A DNA stretch of 64,000 nucleotides from Flavobacterium odoriferum (GTDB taxonomy: Bacteria; Bacteroidota; Bacteroidia; Flavobacteriales; Flavobacteriaceae). The translations under genes were made by a program, and so were the position numbers. Below, in pieces: positions 24,701-33,815 of this stretch (position 1 is the stretch's first letter; every line of letters starts with the position of its first letter). The stretch covers positions 1 through 64,000 of the forward strand of contig NZ_JAMKFA010000007.1 in assembly GCF_025499515.1 (NCBI RefSeq), written 5' to 3'. The notes under the pieces were generated by a model that saw only the letters and a program-made list of their open reading frames with translations, was not told the DNA's origin and ran no database searches.

Positions 24701-25229
24701 TGAGATATGGTGACACATATGATATTAAACTTCCTGCGTAGGTTGCACCTATATAACCATAACCTTTTAAATAATAAAATTTAAAAATATTATTTGAATA
24801 CTTTGCCTCCATTACCAAAAGATTAATGTATTTACAAAATGGTGTTTTCAACGTTCCTTCTCTGGTTAAAATCTCATATACTCCTTTCTCATCGCTTGTC
24901 CATTTCATCTTCTTTGGATCATATCGCAAAAATTCCGAATTAGAATCTTCATCGTATTGGTATACAATACCATTTTCTTCTCTTAAAAACAAAACATCAA
25001 TATTGCCATTCTCCCACCTTTGTTCAAACTTTTGATATGTTTTATTTCCAATATAAGCATTGTCCACTTTCTTTTCTGTATAAAAAGTATTTGCCCAATA
25101 AATCTTTTTTTCAACTATATTTAAAGGAAAATAGGTGTCATTTTCATTTCCTTGACAAAAACTTTGCCCTTCAACTTGACTATACAATTTGATAAAACCG
25201 AAAAAAACAAGAAAAATAATTTTCTTCAT
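24684..25229 (-). CDS. Secreted hypothetical protein
   Basis: 181 residues with a signal peptide (MKKIIFLVFFGFIKLYSQ). The mature part contains WANTFYTEKKV and NGIVYQYDEDSNSEFLRYD beta-rich segments and a single N-terminal Cys (FCQG). Family not recognised. Three bases after the icmF stop and overlapping the following gene, so in one leftward transcript with icmF. Confidence 0.65.
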   Translation of the reverse strand: MKKIIFLVFFGFIKLYSQVEGQSFCQGNENDTYFPLNIVEKKIYWANTFYTEKKVDNAYIGNKTYQKFEQRWENGNIDVLFLREENGIVYQYDEDSNSEFLRYDPKKMKWTSDEKGVYEILTREGTLKTPFCKYINLLVMEAKYSNNIFKFYYLKGYGYIGATYAGSLISYVSPYLNENRN

Positions 25230-25232
25230 AGA

Positions 25233-28200
25233 TTACATATTTCGTCGATACTGACCACCAACCTCAAACAATGCACTTGTAATTTGTCCTAACGAACAAA
25301 CCTTAGTTGCATCCATTAATTTTTCGAAAATGTTTTGGTTGTTGATGGCTGCATCTTGAATAATATTCAATTGCTCTGCAACTTTTTCTGCACTTGTTTT
25401 ATGCAAATCAGTTAACATATCTATTTGATATTGTTTTTCTTCCTCAGTAGCACGAATAACCTCAGCTGGAATAACCGTTGGAGAACCTTTAGAACTCAAG
25501 AATGTATTTACACCAATAATTGGGAATTCACCTGTGTGTTTCAAGGTTTCGTAATACAATGATTCTTCTTGGATTTTTGAACGTTGGTACATTGTTTCCA
25601 TTGCACCTAAAACTCCACCACGTTCTGTTATTCTATCAAATTCTTGTAAAACTGCATCTTCCACTAAATCGGTTAATTCTTCAATAATGAACGAACCTTG
25701 AATTGGATTTTCGTTTTTCGCTAAACCTAACTCTTTATTAATAATCAACTGAATTGCCATTGCTCTACGCACTGATTCTTCTGTTGGCGTTGTAATTGCT
25801 TCATCATAAGCATTCGTATGTAACGAGTTACAGTTGTCGTAAATTGCATATAATGCCTGCAAAGTCGTACGAATATCATTAAAATCAATCTCTTGTGCAT
25901 GTAATGAACGTCCAGAAGTTTGAATGTGGTATTTCAACATTTGTGCTCTTTCGTTGGCACCATATTTATTTTTCATGGCCTTCGCCCAAATTTTACGCGC
26001 CACACGGCCAATTACAGCATATTCTGGGTCAATTCCGTTTGAGAAAAAGAATGATAAGTTTGGACCGAAATCGTTGATGTCCATTCCACGACTTAAATAG
26101 TATTCTACATAAGTGAAACCATTTGCTAACGTGAAGGCTAATTGCGTAATTGGATTTGCTCCTGCTTCAGCAATATGATATCCTGAAATAGAAACCGAAT
26201 AGAAATTACGAACGTTTTGCTTAATGAAATATTCCTGAACATCACCCATTAATCGTAAAGCAAATTCCGTAGAGAAAATACACGTGTTTTGCGCTTGATC
26301 TTCTTTTAAAATATCCGCTTGAACCGTTCCACGAACTTGTGCTAAGGTTTTTACTTTGATATCTTGATACACATCTAAAGGTAATACTTGGTCACCGGTA
26401 ACTCCTAAAAGCATCAAACCTAAACCGTTGTTTCCTTCTGGTAAAGCACCTTGATATCTTGGACGTGCTACTCCTTTTTTCTTATAAATTTCGTTGATTT
26501 TAGCTTCAACTTCATCTTGTAAACCATTTTCAACGATGTATTTTTCACAGTTTTGATCGATGGCAGCATTCATGAAGAATCCTAGCAACATTGGTGCTGG
26601 ACCATTAATTGTCATCGAAACCGAAGTCAACGGATGACTTAAATCGAACCCAGAATATAATTTCTTAGCATCGTCCAAACAACAAATCGAAACTCCTGCA
26701 TTTCCAATTTTTCCATAAATATCAGGGCGAATATGTGGATCATTTCCGTATAAAGTTACCGAGTCAAAAGCTGTTGACAAACGTTTTGCTGGTAATCCCG
26801 CAGATACATAATGGAAACGCTTGTTGGTTCTTTCTGGCCCACCTTCTCCTGCGAACATTCTACTTGGATCTTCACCTTCACGTTTGAATGGATATAATCC
26901 TGATGCGAATGGGAATTCTCCTGGTACGTTTTCTTGTAAATTCCATTTTAAAATATCGCCCCAAGCTTGGTATTTTGGTAACGCTACTTTTGGAATTTGA
27001 GAATGCGATAACGATTCAGTATGCGTTGCAATTTTGATTTCTTTATCACGAACTTTAAAACTATAAACCGGATTTTTGTATTTGTTTACTTTTTCGTCCC
27101 AAGTTAAAATGATTTCCCAGTTGTATGGGTCAAGGTTCATTTTAACTCTATCAAACTCTTTGGTTAATAAGGAAACGAAATCTTTGTTATCAGCAGTAAT
27201 TTTTAAAGAACTCTCCACAATTCCTGCTTTATCTAATTGCGGCACATTTCCGTTAACAGTTTCAATTGTTTTGAAAATTCCGTATAATTTTTGCGCTACC
27301 TCAACTTGAGAAAGTGCTGTTTCGTCGTATTTTCTATTGTTTTCTGCAATTTCAGATAAATAACGCGTTCTGTGAGGAGGAATTACGAAAATCTTCTCGC
27401 TCATTTCACGCGTAATTTCAAAAGTCGATTTTAAATCGGCTCCCGTTTTCTCTACAATCTTATCCATGATAGATTTGTACAGCGTGTTCATTCCTGGGTC
27501 GTTGAATTGCGAGGCGATTGTTCCAAAAATTGGCATCTTATCGGTATCTACATCCCAAAGATTGTGATTGCGTTGGTATTGTTTTTTTACATCACGAATC
27601 GCATCTAAAGCACCGCGTTTGTCGAATTTGTTTAACGCTACTAAATCAGCAAAATCTAACATATCGATTTTTTCTAACTGTGTTGCTGCTCCAAATTCTG
27701 GTGTCATAACGTATAACGAAACATCAGAATGTTCTAAAATTTCGGTATCGGATTGACCAATTCCTGAAGTTTCTAAAATAATGATATCGTATTTAGCGGC
27801 TTTCAATACTTCAATCGCTTCAGCCACATATTTTGATAAAGCCAAATTAGATTGACGTGTAGCCAACGAACGCATGTAAACACGAGAATTGTTAATCGCA
27901 TTCATACGAATTCTATCGCCTAACAAAGCTCCACCTGTTTTACGTTTTGATGGGTCAACTGAAATTAATCCGATAGTTTTTTCTGGGAAATCGATTAAGA
28001 AACGACGCACTAATTCATCTACTAACGATGATTTTCCAGCACCACCTGTTCCAGTGATTCCTAAAACTGGAATTTTTGAAGTTTCATTCTTTTGGTGAAT
28101 TTGGTCAAAAACTGATTTTGCAATTTCAGGAAAATTCTCAGCTGCCGAAATCAATCTTGCAATTGCGGTTGGGTTTTTCTCTTCGATATGCGATAATTCT

Positions 28201-28658
28201 CCCGTTAATTTATCACCAATTGGATAATCTGAACGTTGAACTAAATCGTTAATCATACCTTGTAATCCCATAGCACGACCATCATCTGGCGAATAAATTC
28301 TTTCGATTCCGTATTCGTGTAATTCTGAGATTTCAGATGGTAAGATTACTCCTCCACCTCCACCAAATATTTTGATGTGACCTGCTCCTTTTTCTTTAAG
28401 CAAATCGTACATGTATTTGAAATATTCGTTATGCCCTCCTTGGTAAGACGTCATTGCAATTGCATTAGCATCTTCTTGGATAGCCGTATTTACTACTTCT
28501 TCCACACTTCTATCATGTCCAAGGTGAATAACCTCAACACCAGTAGCTTGAATAATTCTACGCATGATATTAATGGCTGCATCGTGTCCATCAAAAAGTG
28601 ACGCTGCGGTCACAATTCTTACTTTATTTTTAGGAATATAAGGAGTTTGTAGTTCCAT
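25233..28658 (-). CDS. icmF: Fused isobutyryl-CoA mutase IcmF
   Basis: 1141 residues in the IcmF order: N-terminal cobalamin-binding domain (about 12-150; DGHDAA 23-28 with the axial-ligand His25 and the GHDRS segment), MeaB-like GTPase chaperone (Walker [10 protein letters not shown] at 203-211, NKFD later), then the large mutase domain ([20 protein letters not shown], about 590-610, through [14 protein letters not shown]). Phe in KRFHYVS where methylmalonyl-CoA mutase has Tyr favours isobutyryl/butyryl-CoA over methylmalonyl-CoA. Uses adenosylcobalamin; the adenosyltransferase is at 40851. Confidence 0.94.
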   Translation of the reverse strand: MELQTPYIPKNKVRIVTAASLFDGHDAAINIMRRIIQATGVEVIHLGHDRSVEEVVNTAIQEDANAIAMTSYQGGHNEYFKYMYDLLKEKGAGHIKIFGGGGGVILPSEISELHEYGIERIYSPDDGRAMGLQGMINDLVQRSDYPIGDKLTGELSHIEEKNPTAIARLISAAENFPEIAKSVFDQIHQKNETSKIPVLGITGTGGAGKSSLVDELVRRFLIDFPEKTIGLISVDPSKRKTGGALLGDRIRMNAINNSRVYMRSLATRQSNLALSKYVAEAIEVLKAAKYDIIILETSGIGQSDTEILEHSDVSLYVMTPEFGAATQLEKIDMLDFADLVALNKFDKRGALDAIRDVKKQYQRNHNLWDVDTDKMPIFGTIASQFNDPGMNTLYKSIMDKIVEKTGADLKSTFEITREMSEKIFVIPPHRTRYLSEIAENNRKYDETALSQVEVAQKLYGIFKTIETVNGNVPQLDKAGIVESSLKITADNKDFVSLLTKEFDRVKMNLDPYNWEIILTWDEKVNKYKNPVYSFKVRDKEIKIATHTESLSHSQIPKVALPKYQAWGDILKWNLQENVPGEFPFASGLYPFKREGEDPSRMFAGEGGPERTNKRFHYVSAGLPAKRLSTAFDSVTLYGNDPHIRPDIYGKIGNAGVSICCLDDAKKLYSGFDLSHPLTSVSMTINGPAPMLLGFFMNAAIDQNCEKYIVENGLQDEVEAKINEIYKKKGVARPRYQGALPEGNNGLGLMLLGVTGDQVLPLDVYQDIKVKTLAQVRGTVQADILKEDQAQNTCIFSTEFALRLMGDVQEYFIKQNVRNFYSVSISGYHIAEAGANPITQLAFTLANGFTYVEYYLSRGMDINDFGPNLSFFFSNGIDPEYAVIGRVARKIWAKAMKNKYGANERAQMLKYHIQTSGRSLHAQEIDFNDIRTTLQALYAIYDNCNSLHTNAYDEAITTPTEESVRRAMAIQLIINKELGLAKNENPIQGSFIIEELTDLVEDAVLQEFDRITERGGVLGAMETMYQRSKIQEESLYYETLKHTGEFPIIGVNTFLSSKGSPTVIPAEVIRATEEEKQYQIDMLTDLHKTSAEKVAEQLNIIQDAAINNQNIFEKLMDATKVCSLGQITSALFEVGGQYRRNM

Positions 28659-28710
28659 GTGTAATTTTTGTTCGTTTTAAAGGGTGCAATTTACGAATTT
28701 AATAATTTTA

Positions 28711-28760
28711 TTTCATTCAAATTTTAGAATAAATTCGAATGAAAAATGGCACTATCTTTG
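28711..28760 (+). promoter_or_regulatory. Inverted repeat and -7 box between icmF and DUF4197 gene
   Basis: TTTCATTCAAATT (28711-28723) and AATTCGAATGAAA (28732-28744) pair over 12 of 13 positions with an 8-base loop. TATCTTTG (28753-28760) is a full -7 match for the rightward gene. The repeat sits where a regulator could affect both divergent promoters. Confidence 0.45.
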
Positions 28761-28786
28761 TAAATACATAAACAAAATATAAAACC

Positions 28787-29497
28787 ATGAAAAAAATAGT
28801 ACTTAGTTTATTTGCCTTTAGTTTATTTGGCTGTGCCGAAATGCAACAAGTTTTAGATCAATTACCACAAGGAACTGGCGTTTTGAGTCAGGCAGAAATC
28901 GGTAGCGGATTAAAAGAAGCTTTGAATAATGGCATTACCAAGCAAGTTTCAAAATTAACAGCTACAGATGGCTTTTTTAAGAATGAAGCCGTAAAAATTT
29001 TATTACCCGAAGAACTTCAAACCGTTGATAAAAAGCTTCGTCAAATAGGAATGAGTAAATTAGCCGATGAAGGTTTAAAAGTCATCAATCGTGCTGCGGA
29101 AGATGCAGTTAAAGAAGCTACTCCTATTTTTGTAGATGCCGTAAAGCAAATGACTTTCAACGATGCCAAAAACATTTTAATGGGTAATGAAAGTTCGGCA
29201 ACAACATATTTACAAAACACAACTTCAACTGCTTTGTATGCAAAATTTAATCCTGTGATTAAAAGTTCGTACACGAAAGTTGGAGCTGATAAAGTTTGGA
29301 GTCAAATTATTACCAAATACAATTCGATTCCACTAGTTAAAAAAGTGAATCCTGATTTAACAGATTACACTACAAACAAAGCAATGGAAGGTGTTTTCAA
29401 AATGATTGCTGTAGAAGAAAAAGACATCAGAACTAATTTATCTTCAAGAAGTTCTGATTTATTAAAGAAAGTTTTTGCATTACAAGACAAAAAATAA
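28787..29497 (+). CDS. DUF4197 lipoprotein
   Basis: 236 residues. MKKIVLSLFAFSLFGCAEMQ is a lipoprotein signal with lipobox LFGC, lipidated at Cys16. The rest is helical and matches the DUF4197 pattern (LSQAEIGSGLKEALNNGITKQVSKLTATDGFFKNEAVKILLPEE). Function unknown; probably a periplasmic-face membrane-anchored protein. Divergent from icmF. Confidence 0.88.
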   Translation: MKKIVLSLFAFSLFGCAEMQQVLDQLPQGTGVLSQAEIGSGLKEALNNGITKQVSKLTATDGFFKNEAVKILLPEELQTVDKKLRQIGMSKLADEGLKVINRAAEDAVKEATPIFVDAVKQMTFNDAKNILMGNESSATTYLQNTTSTALYAKFNPVIKSSYTKVGADKVWSQIITKYNSIPLVKKVNPDLTDYTTNKAMEGVFKMIAVEEKDIRTNLSSRSSDLLKKVFALQDKK

Positions 29498-29654
29498 TTG
29501 TTTTGTAATTCAATATTTACAGAAAAAACGTTTTCGTAAAAATTTAATAATCAATAACATAAGTATAACATAACCTTAACATTACAAGTCAAAAATTCAT
29601 CGGATATTTGCATTCTAATAAATAAGAGATTTTCTCATTTGGTTAGGGTTAGTT

Positions 29655-29689
29655 TAAAAAATCACCACGCTTTCGGGCGTGGTTTTTTG
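29655..29689 (+). terminator. Terminator downstream of the DUF4197 gene
   Basis: ACCACGC (29664-29670) and GCGTGGT (29677-29683) with a TTTCGG loop, preceded by A and followed by T runs. It can serve both converging genes. Confidence 0.85.
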
Positions 29690-29699
29690 TTTTATGGTT

Positions 29700-30485
29700 T
29701 TAAACTTGTTGCTTCAAATACCCAATCACAGTCTCATTGAAAATTACGGGTTGTTCTACGTTTACAACATGACCGCAGTTTTGAATGATGAAAAGTTCAG
29801 CCGTTTTTACATGATTAGCAACTACTTGCTTAACAGAAGGTAAAAACATATAATCTTCTTCGCCCATTACGTAAAGCGTAGGAATATTCAGTTCTTTTTG
29901 ACGGAACCAACGTAAAACTGGGTTGATTTCGGCAGTAAGTTTGAACCATTTGATGAATTCTTTTTGGTACAATTTCTTCGCTTCGTTAATGAATAATAAG
30001 CGTGATTGTTTGTGGTTTTTTTTAGGCATAATCACAAAGGCAAAAAACTTGTACAAAACCAAATAAGGCAATATATATTTAAACATGTTTCCTAATTTCA
30101 TTAAGATTTGCGAACGAAAGTTCATCTTTAAAATCGCACCGCCTAAAATCATACTCTTTACTCGTTCGGGATGCATTTCTGCCAATTGACGAATGACTAT
30201 TGAACCTAACGATATTCCCACAAAATGAGAACTTTCAATCTTTAAATGTTCAATGACTTCTACTACATCTGTTGCGATTGATTTAAACGTGTATTTTTGT
30301 TTAAAAGCTGTTTTAATTGATTCGTTTGAGTTGCCGTGACCTCTTAAATCGAGCAACAATACATTAAAATGTTTCTGAAAATCGCGAATTTGCTTAAACC
30401 AAATAGAAGAGCTGCCTCCTGCTCCATGAACAAAAGTAACCCATTCGGTGCTTGACTCGTTTTTATAAATTGTATAGGAAATCAA
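29700..30485 (-). CDS. Alpha/beta hydrolase
   Basis: 261 residues of the alpha/beta hydrolase fold: oxyanion region FVHGAGGSSSIW (about 18-29), nucleophile elbow GISLGS (Ser near 95), acid in MGEEDYMF (near 213) and catalytic His in NCGHVVNVEQP (near 240). The start is a TTG at 30485 (MISYTIYK); no ATG fits. Cytoplasmic. Substrate unknown. It follows the BtuF-like gene in the same direction. Confidence 0.87.
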   Translation of the reverse strand: MISYTIYKNESSTEWVTFVHGAGGSSSIWFKQIRDFQKHFNVLLLDLRGHGNSNESIKTAFKQKYTFKSIATDVVEVIEHLKIESSHFVGISLGSIVIRQLAEMHPERVKSMILGGAILKMNFRSQILMKLGNMFKYILPYLVLYKFFAFVIMPKKNHKQSRLLFINEAKKLYQKEFIKWFKLTAEINPVLRWFRQKELNIPTLYVMGEEDYMFLPSVKQVVANHVKTAELFIIQNCGHVVNVEQPVIFNETVIGYLKQQV

Positions 30486-30541
30486 ATTCTAATTTTGTTC
30501 AAATGTACCACTTTTCAAAAGACTAAAAGGTTGAACAAATT

Positions 30542-31330
30542 TTAAATTTTAGAATGTAGTAATTTGAAATAATCAAAAGCTTTTAACAACCGACTTCCGT
30601 ACCAAGAAAACATTTCACCATCTACGAAAACGGTTTTGGCATGATGCGTGAATCTTCCAATTTCAAAAGCATGTTCATCATTAAATGGAAAAGGTTCGGA
30701 AGACAAAAACACATAATCTGGATCGCCTTCTAAACGGATTTTTTTTAATTCGATTTCAGGATAACGTCCTTCTTTTGTTTCATAAATATTCTCGAAATGA
30801 TTCAATTTCAATAATTCATTGATAAACGTATGATTTCCCGCGACCATATGAGGTTTAGCCCAAATAAAATAAGCCGCTTTCTTAATCGGTTTATCTTCGA
30901 TGAATTGCTGAAAATCTTGATACGCAAAGTTAATTTTATCAATCCATTTTTGTGCTTCGGTGCGTTTATTGAAGAGTTTTCCGAAATCTTGAATCATTTG
31001 TAAATTATCGTCAATCGTTAAAATATCGGTTACCCAAACTGGACAAATTTGGGATAATTCTTCAACAATTACTTTGGTATTTTCTTCTTTGTTACAAATG
31101 ATAATATCGGGCTGAAGTGCTTTTATTTTATCAAATTTTACAGTTTTTGTTCCGCCAACAATGGTTTTTGTAGCTTTTAGATGAACAGGATGCACGCAAA
31201 ACTTCGTAATTCCGACAAGGGAATCTTCCAAACCCAAATCGTACAACAACTCGGTTTGTGAAGGCACTAAAGAAATAATTCGTTTTGGAGCCGTTATAAA
31301 CAAATGCTCGGTTCCTAATTGGTCAATCAT
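30542..31330 (-). CDS. BtuF-like periplasmic-binding-fold protein (cobalamin/metal receptor type)
   Basis: 262 residues with the fold of helical-backbone metal receptors: RIISLVPSQTELLYDLGLEDSLVGITKFCVHP (about 17-48), LQPDIIICNKEEN (near 92) and YFIWAKPHMVAGNHTFINELL (near 150). Relatives bind B12 or ferric chelates for import. No signal peptide or lipobox is visible at this start, so it may be cytoplasmic or a different kind of receptor. It begins only 15 bases after tRNA-Ala. Confidence 0.8.
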   Translation of the reverse strand: MIDQLGTEHLFITAPKRIISLVPSQTELLYDLGLEDSLVGITKFCVHPVHLKATKTIVGGTKTVKFDKIKALQPDIIICNKEENTKVIVEELSQICPVWVTDILTIDDNLQMIQDFGKLFNKRTEAQKWIDKINFAYQDFQQFIEDKPIKKAAYFIWAKPHMVAGNHTFINELLKLNHFENIYETKEGRYPEIELKKIRLEGDPDYVFLSSEPFPFNDEHAFEIGRFTHHAKTVFVDGEMFSWYGSRLLKAFDYFKLLHSKI

Positions 31331-31345
31331 GATTCATAAACACTG

Positions 31346-31419
31346 TGGAGAAGATGGGGCTCGAACCCACGACCTCTTGACTGCCAGTCAAGCACTCTAG
31401 CCAACTGAGCTACATCCCC
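31346..31419 (-). tRNA. tRNA-Ala(GGC)
   Basis: Full cloverleaf on the minus strand: acceptor GGGGATG with CTTCTCC (one T-T mismatch), D arm GCTC/GAGT, anticodon arm CTTGA-CTGGCAG-TCAAG with anticodon GGC, T arm with TTCGAGC loop. G3-U70, the alanine identity pair, is present. Discriminator A; CCA is not encoded. A near-match -7 box TATATTCG lies just upstream (31437-31430). Confidence 0.95.
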
Positions 31420-31512
31420 AAAATTTTTACGAATATAGTTTTTTTTAAACATATAACTTTCTATTTGATTCAATAAAAAATTGAAGTAGTTTTACATTTC
31501 TAAAATAAAACC

Positions 31513-32085
31513 ATGCACGCAGATTATATTACCGACCAAAATTTTTCTGATATTACCTATGCCGAAAACGATGTAAAGTACAAAGAATACGAAAATTGCA
31601 CGTTTACAAATTGCGATTTTAGATCGTGTTCGTTTATTGCGGTTACGTTTATTGATTGTAACTTTTTGGATTGTAATTTTAAAGGCACCAAGATTAACCA
31701 TGTGTCTTTGCGTGATGTTTGGTTTACGAAATGCGATTTTACTTCGGTGAATTTTGCTATGACAGACCAAATTTTATACGAGTTTCATTTTAAAGACAGC
31801 TTACTCGATTATGCGCAGTTTTATAGTTTGAAACTCAAGAAAATGCAGTTTATCAATTGCAGTATGATCGCCGTGGATTTTATGGAAAGTGATTTATCTG
31901 AAGCCATGTTTGACAATTGCAATTTAAGACATGCTGTTTTCATAGGCACAACCGCTCACAAAACCGATTTTTCTACTAGCTATGATTTTACGATTGATCC
32001 TGAAAAAAACAAACTAAAACGTGCTATTTTTTCTACTGAGAATTTGAAAGGTTTGTTGCAGAAATATGATTTGGTGATTAAATAA
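31513..32085 (+). CDS. Pentapeptide repeat protein
   Basis: 190 residues with A(D/N)LxF-like units over about 25-150 (CTFTNCDFRSCSFIAVTFIDCNFLDCNFKG; later MIAVDFMESDLSEAMFDNCNLRHAVF), forming a right-handed quadrilateral helix. It resembles Qnr/MfpA-type proteins that mimic DNA and protect gyrase, with an interrupted middle like Qnr, but resistance function cannot be concluded from sequence. Soluble and stand-alone. Confidence 0.9.
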   Translation: MHADYITDQNFSDITYAENDVKYKEYENCTFTNCDFRSCSFIAVTFIDCNFLDCNFKGTKINHVSLRDVWFTKCDFTSVNFAMTDQILYEFHFKDSLLDYAQFYSLKLKKMQFINCSMIAVDFMESDLSEAMFDNCNLRHAVFIGTTAHKTDFSTSYDFTIDPEKNKLKRAIFSTENLKGLLQKYDLVIK

Positions 32086-32195
32086 GCGTTGCTCCTAATT
32101 AGCACGCAGATTCTACAGATTTTCAAGCACAGATTTTGCTGATTTATTCGTATGAGATTAAAAATAAAATAGTTTAAAACCTGAAAACTATTTCC

Positions 32196-32203
32196 TACAT
32201 TTG
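32196..32203 (+). promoter_or_regulatory. -7 box of the cytochrome b gene
   Basis: TACATTTG, a full TAnnTTTG match, 22 bases before the ATG at 32225. It overlaps an in-frame TTG at 32201 and so rules that codon out as the start. Confidence 0.5.
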
Positions 32204-32224
32204 GGTAACATTAAACCTTATATC

Positions 32225-32803
32225 ATGGAAACCCGAAATTATTCTAAAGTCTACCGTATTCTACATTGGTTGATTGCTTTTACTTTTCTTTTGTTGTTGC
32301 TGACTATTTTTTTACGCAAGACCTGGATGGAAAAAAATCATGTGGCTGGAATAATTCAGGCGTTTTTAGCGGATAATGGTTATGCGGCTTTATCGGAAGA
32401 TGATGCTATTGTATTGGCTAAAAAAATTAGAAAACCCATGTGGAACTGGCATATTTATTTTGGTTATGTTTTAACTGGATTGTATTGCATACGTTTAGCA
32501 GTGCCATTTTTTGGCGAAATGAAATTTGCTTCGCCTTTTAAAGCGGGTTTAGATATGAAAACAAAATTTCAATATTGGGTATATCTTGTGTTTTATCTGT
32601 GCACTGCGATTTCGTTAGTAACAGGTTTGTTTATTGAATTTGGTCCTAAAAACCTTAAAGACCCAATGGAAGAAATACACGTTCTTTCGTTATATTATTT
32701 ACTTGGGTTTATGGTATTGCATTTTGGTGGTGTTCTACTTGCCGAATGTACCACACAAAAAGGATTGATTTCAAGAGTAATTAGTGGCAATAAAAAAGAG
32801 TAA
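32225..32803 (+). CDS. Cytochrome b561-type membrane protein
   Basis: 192 residues from the ATG at 32225 (METRNYSKVYRILHW). Four membrane helices (about 14-32, 70-95, 115-140, 155-175). Heme-ligand His residues are placed as in the family: RILHWLIA (His14), MWNWHIYFGY (near 72), and the last-helix MVLHFGG. Probably passes electrons between quinone and a partner. No partner gene adjoins. Confidence 0.87.
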   Translation: METRNYSKVYRILHWLIAFTFLLLLLTIFLRKTWMEKNHVAGIIQAFLADNGYAALSEDDAIVLAKKIRKPMWNWHIYFGYVLTGLYCIRLAVPFFGEMKFASPFKAGLDMKTKFQYWVYLVFYLCTAISLVTGLFIEFGPKNLKDPMEEIHVLSLYYLLGFMVLHFGGVLLAECTTQKGLISRVISGNKKE

Positions 32804-32836
32804 ATTATAGTGGCAAGCGCTAAATGTTAAAGCCAC

Positions 32837-32906
32837 ACCCCCGTAAAAATACCTGATTACCCCCGTAAAAATACCTGGTTTGAAAATCAGGTATTTTTAC
32901 GGGGGT
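32837..32906. repeat. Triple 22-nt repeat: two tandem copies and one inverted
   Basis: ACCCCCGTAAAAATACCTG plus three more bases occurs at 32837-32858 and, next to it, at 32859-32880 (last three bases GTT instead of ATT). The exact reverse complement of the first copy is at 32885-32906. The second and third copies can form a 19-bp perfect hairpin with a 10-base loop. Nothing else is seen in the 299 bases between genes apart from the promoter for the next unit. Confidence 0.9.
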
Positions 32907-33030
32907 ATTTGTGGATTTTTCTTCCTATAATTGTAGCGTAAGATTCTTACAAAAGTATTTTACATTTTACAAAACCAAAACCCCAGCAAACACTGGAAAA
33001 AATAATTAAAAATGTACAGAAAATCTGGAA

Positions 33031-33059
33031 TTGGGTTTGGAATAATATTTCTATATTTA
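33031..33059 (+). promoter_or_regulatory. Likely promoter of the two-gene ATPase cassette
   Basis: TTG (33031-33033), 18 bases, then TATATTTA (33052-33059), seven of eight to TAnnTTTG; 43 bases before the first ATG. Confidence 0.45.
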
Positions 33060-33102
33060 AAATAAATAAGAATCGAAAAATGAAAATATTAAATTTAATT
33101 TA

Positions 33103-33810
33103 ATGGCAATAAGAAATTACTATAATGATATTAATAAAAGTGCTCAAGAAATTTTTTTAAATACTATTGAAGAAAAAGATAAATTAGGTTATTGTCACCA
33201 TATTTCAGCATTTTTTTTCGAATTTTCAGAATGTATACAAGATAAAAACGAAAAAAACATGATGCGAACAGTTTCTATACAATTAGATACAGCAACAATA
33301 AACGTAACATATGGATTGTATAGACAAGCAATATCCTCATTAAGATTAGCCTTTGAACTTGCATTAGGCGTAATTCATTTTTCTGTAAACAAACTTGAAC
33401 ATGCTGAATGGATATTAGGAAAAAATGATATCAAATGGTCTAAATTGATTGATGAAGAAAACGGTGTTTTATCTGTGAGGTTCTGTAATGCCTTTTTTCA
33501 TGAATTAAATATTCATTCGCATAGCTATAATTCACAAGCAAAAGAACTTTATAGAGAAATGTCTGAGTATGTACATGGAAATAATGACACATGGTCAAAA
33601 AGTGGGTTATCTTTGAAATTTAATGAGACTTTACTTAACGAATACTTTAGCCTTTTCAAAAAAATTACAGAAATAATGATTTTTTTAATATGCTGTAGAT
33701 ATTTAAAATCATTTGAAAGAAAACAACTGGATCAATTATCAACATTTTTGTTAGAAGAAATGAATCATATATCAGCTATTAGAGAAATTTTAGGAGGAGT
33801 TAAAGAATAA
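33103..33810 (+). CDS. All-helical protein, possibly HEPN-like, cassette gene 1
   Basis: 235 residues, predicted almost fully helical, no signal peptide. Two segments stand out: YRQAISSLRLAFELALGVIHF (about 74-94, in two parts) and YREMSEYVHGNNDTW (about 150-164), a pattern of a conserved Arg helix and a late Tyr...His-Gly motif that I associate with HEPN/DUF5677-like proteins, some of which are RNases in defence or toxin systems. No exact RxxxxH motif is certain. The ATPase gene starts five bases later, so the two are surely co-expressed. Unusually AT-rich. Confidence 0.6.
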   Translation: MAIRNYYNDINKSAQEIFLNTIEEKDKLGYCHHISAFFFEFSECIQDKNEKNMMRTVSIQLDTATINVTYGLYRQAISSLRLAFELALGVIHFSVNKLEHAEWILGKNDIKWSKLIDEENGVLSVRFCNAFFHELNIHSHSYNSQAKELYREMSEYVHGNNDTWSKSGLSLKFNETLLNEYFSLFKKITEIMIFLICCRYLKSFERKQLDQLSTFLLEEMNHISAIREILGGVKE

Positions 33811-33815
33811 ATATT

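Noticed and set aside
31513..32085. Quinolone resistance gene (qnr)
   Set aside because: The pentapeptide pattern is present, but the sequence alone does not show the specific loops needed to claim resistance.
32837..32906. CRISPR array
   Set aside because: Only two tandem copies without spacers and one inverted copy; no cas genes in the window.
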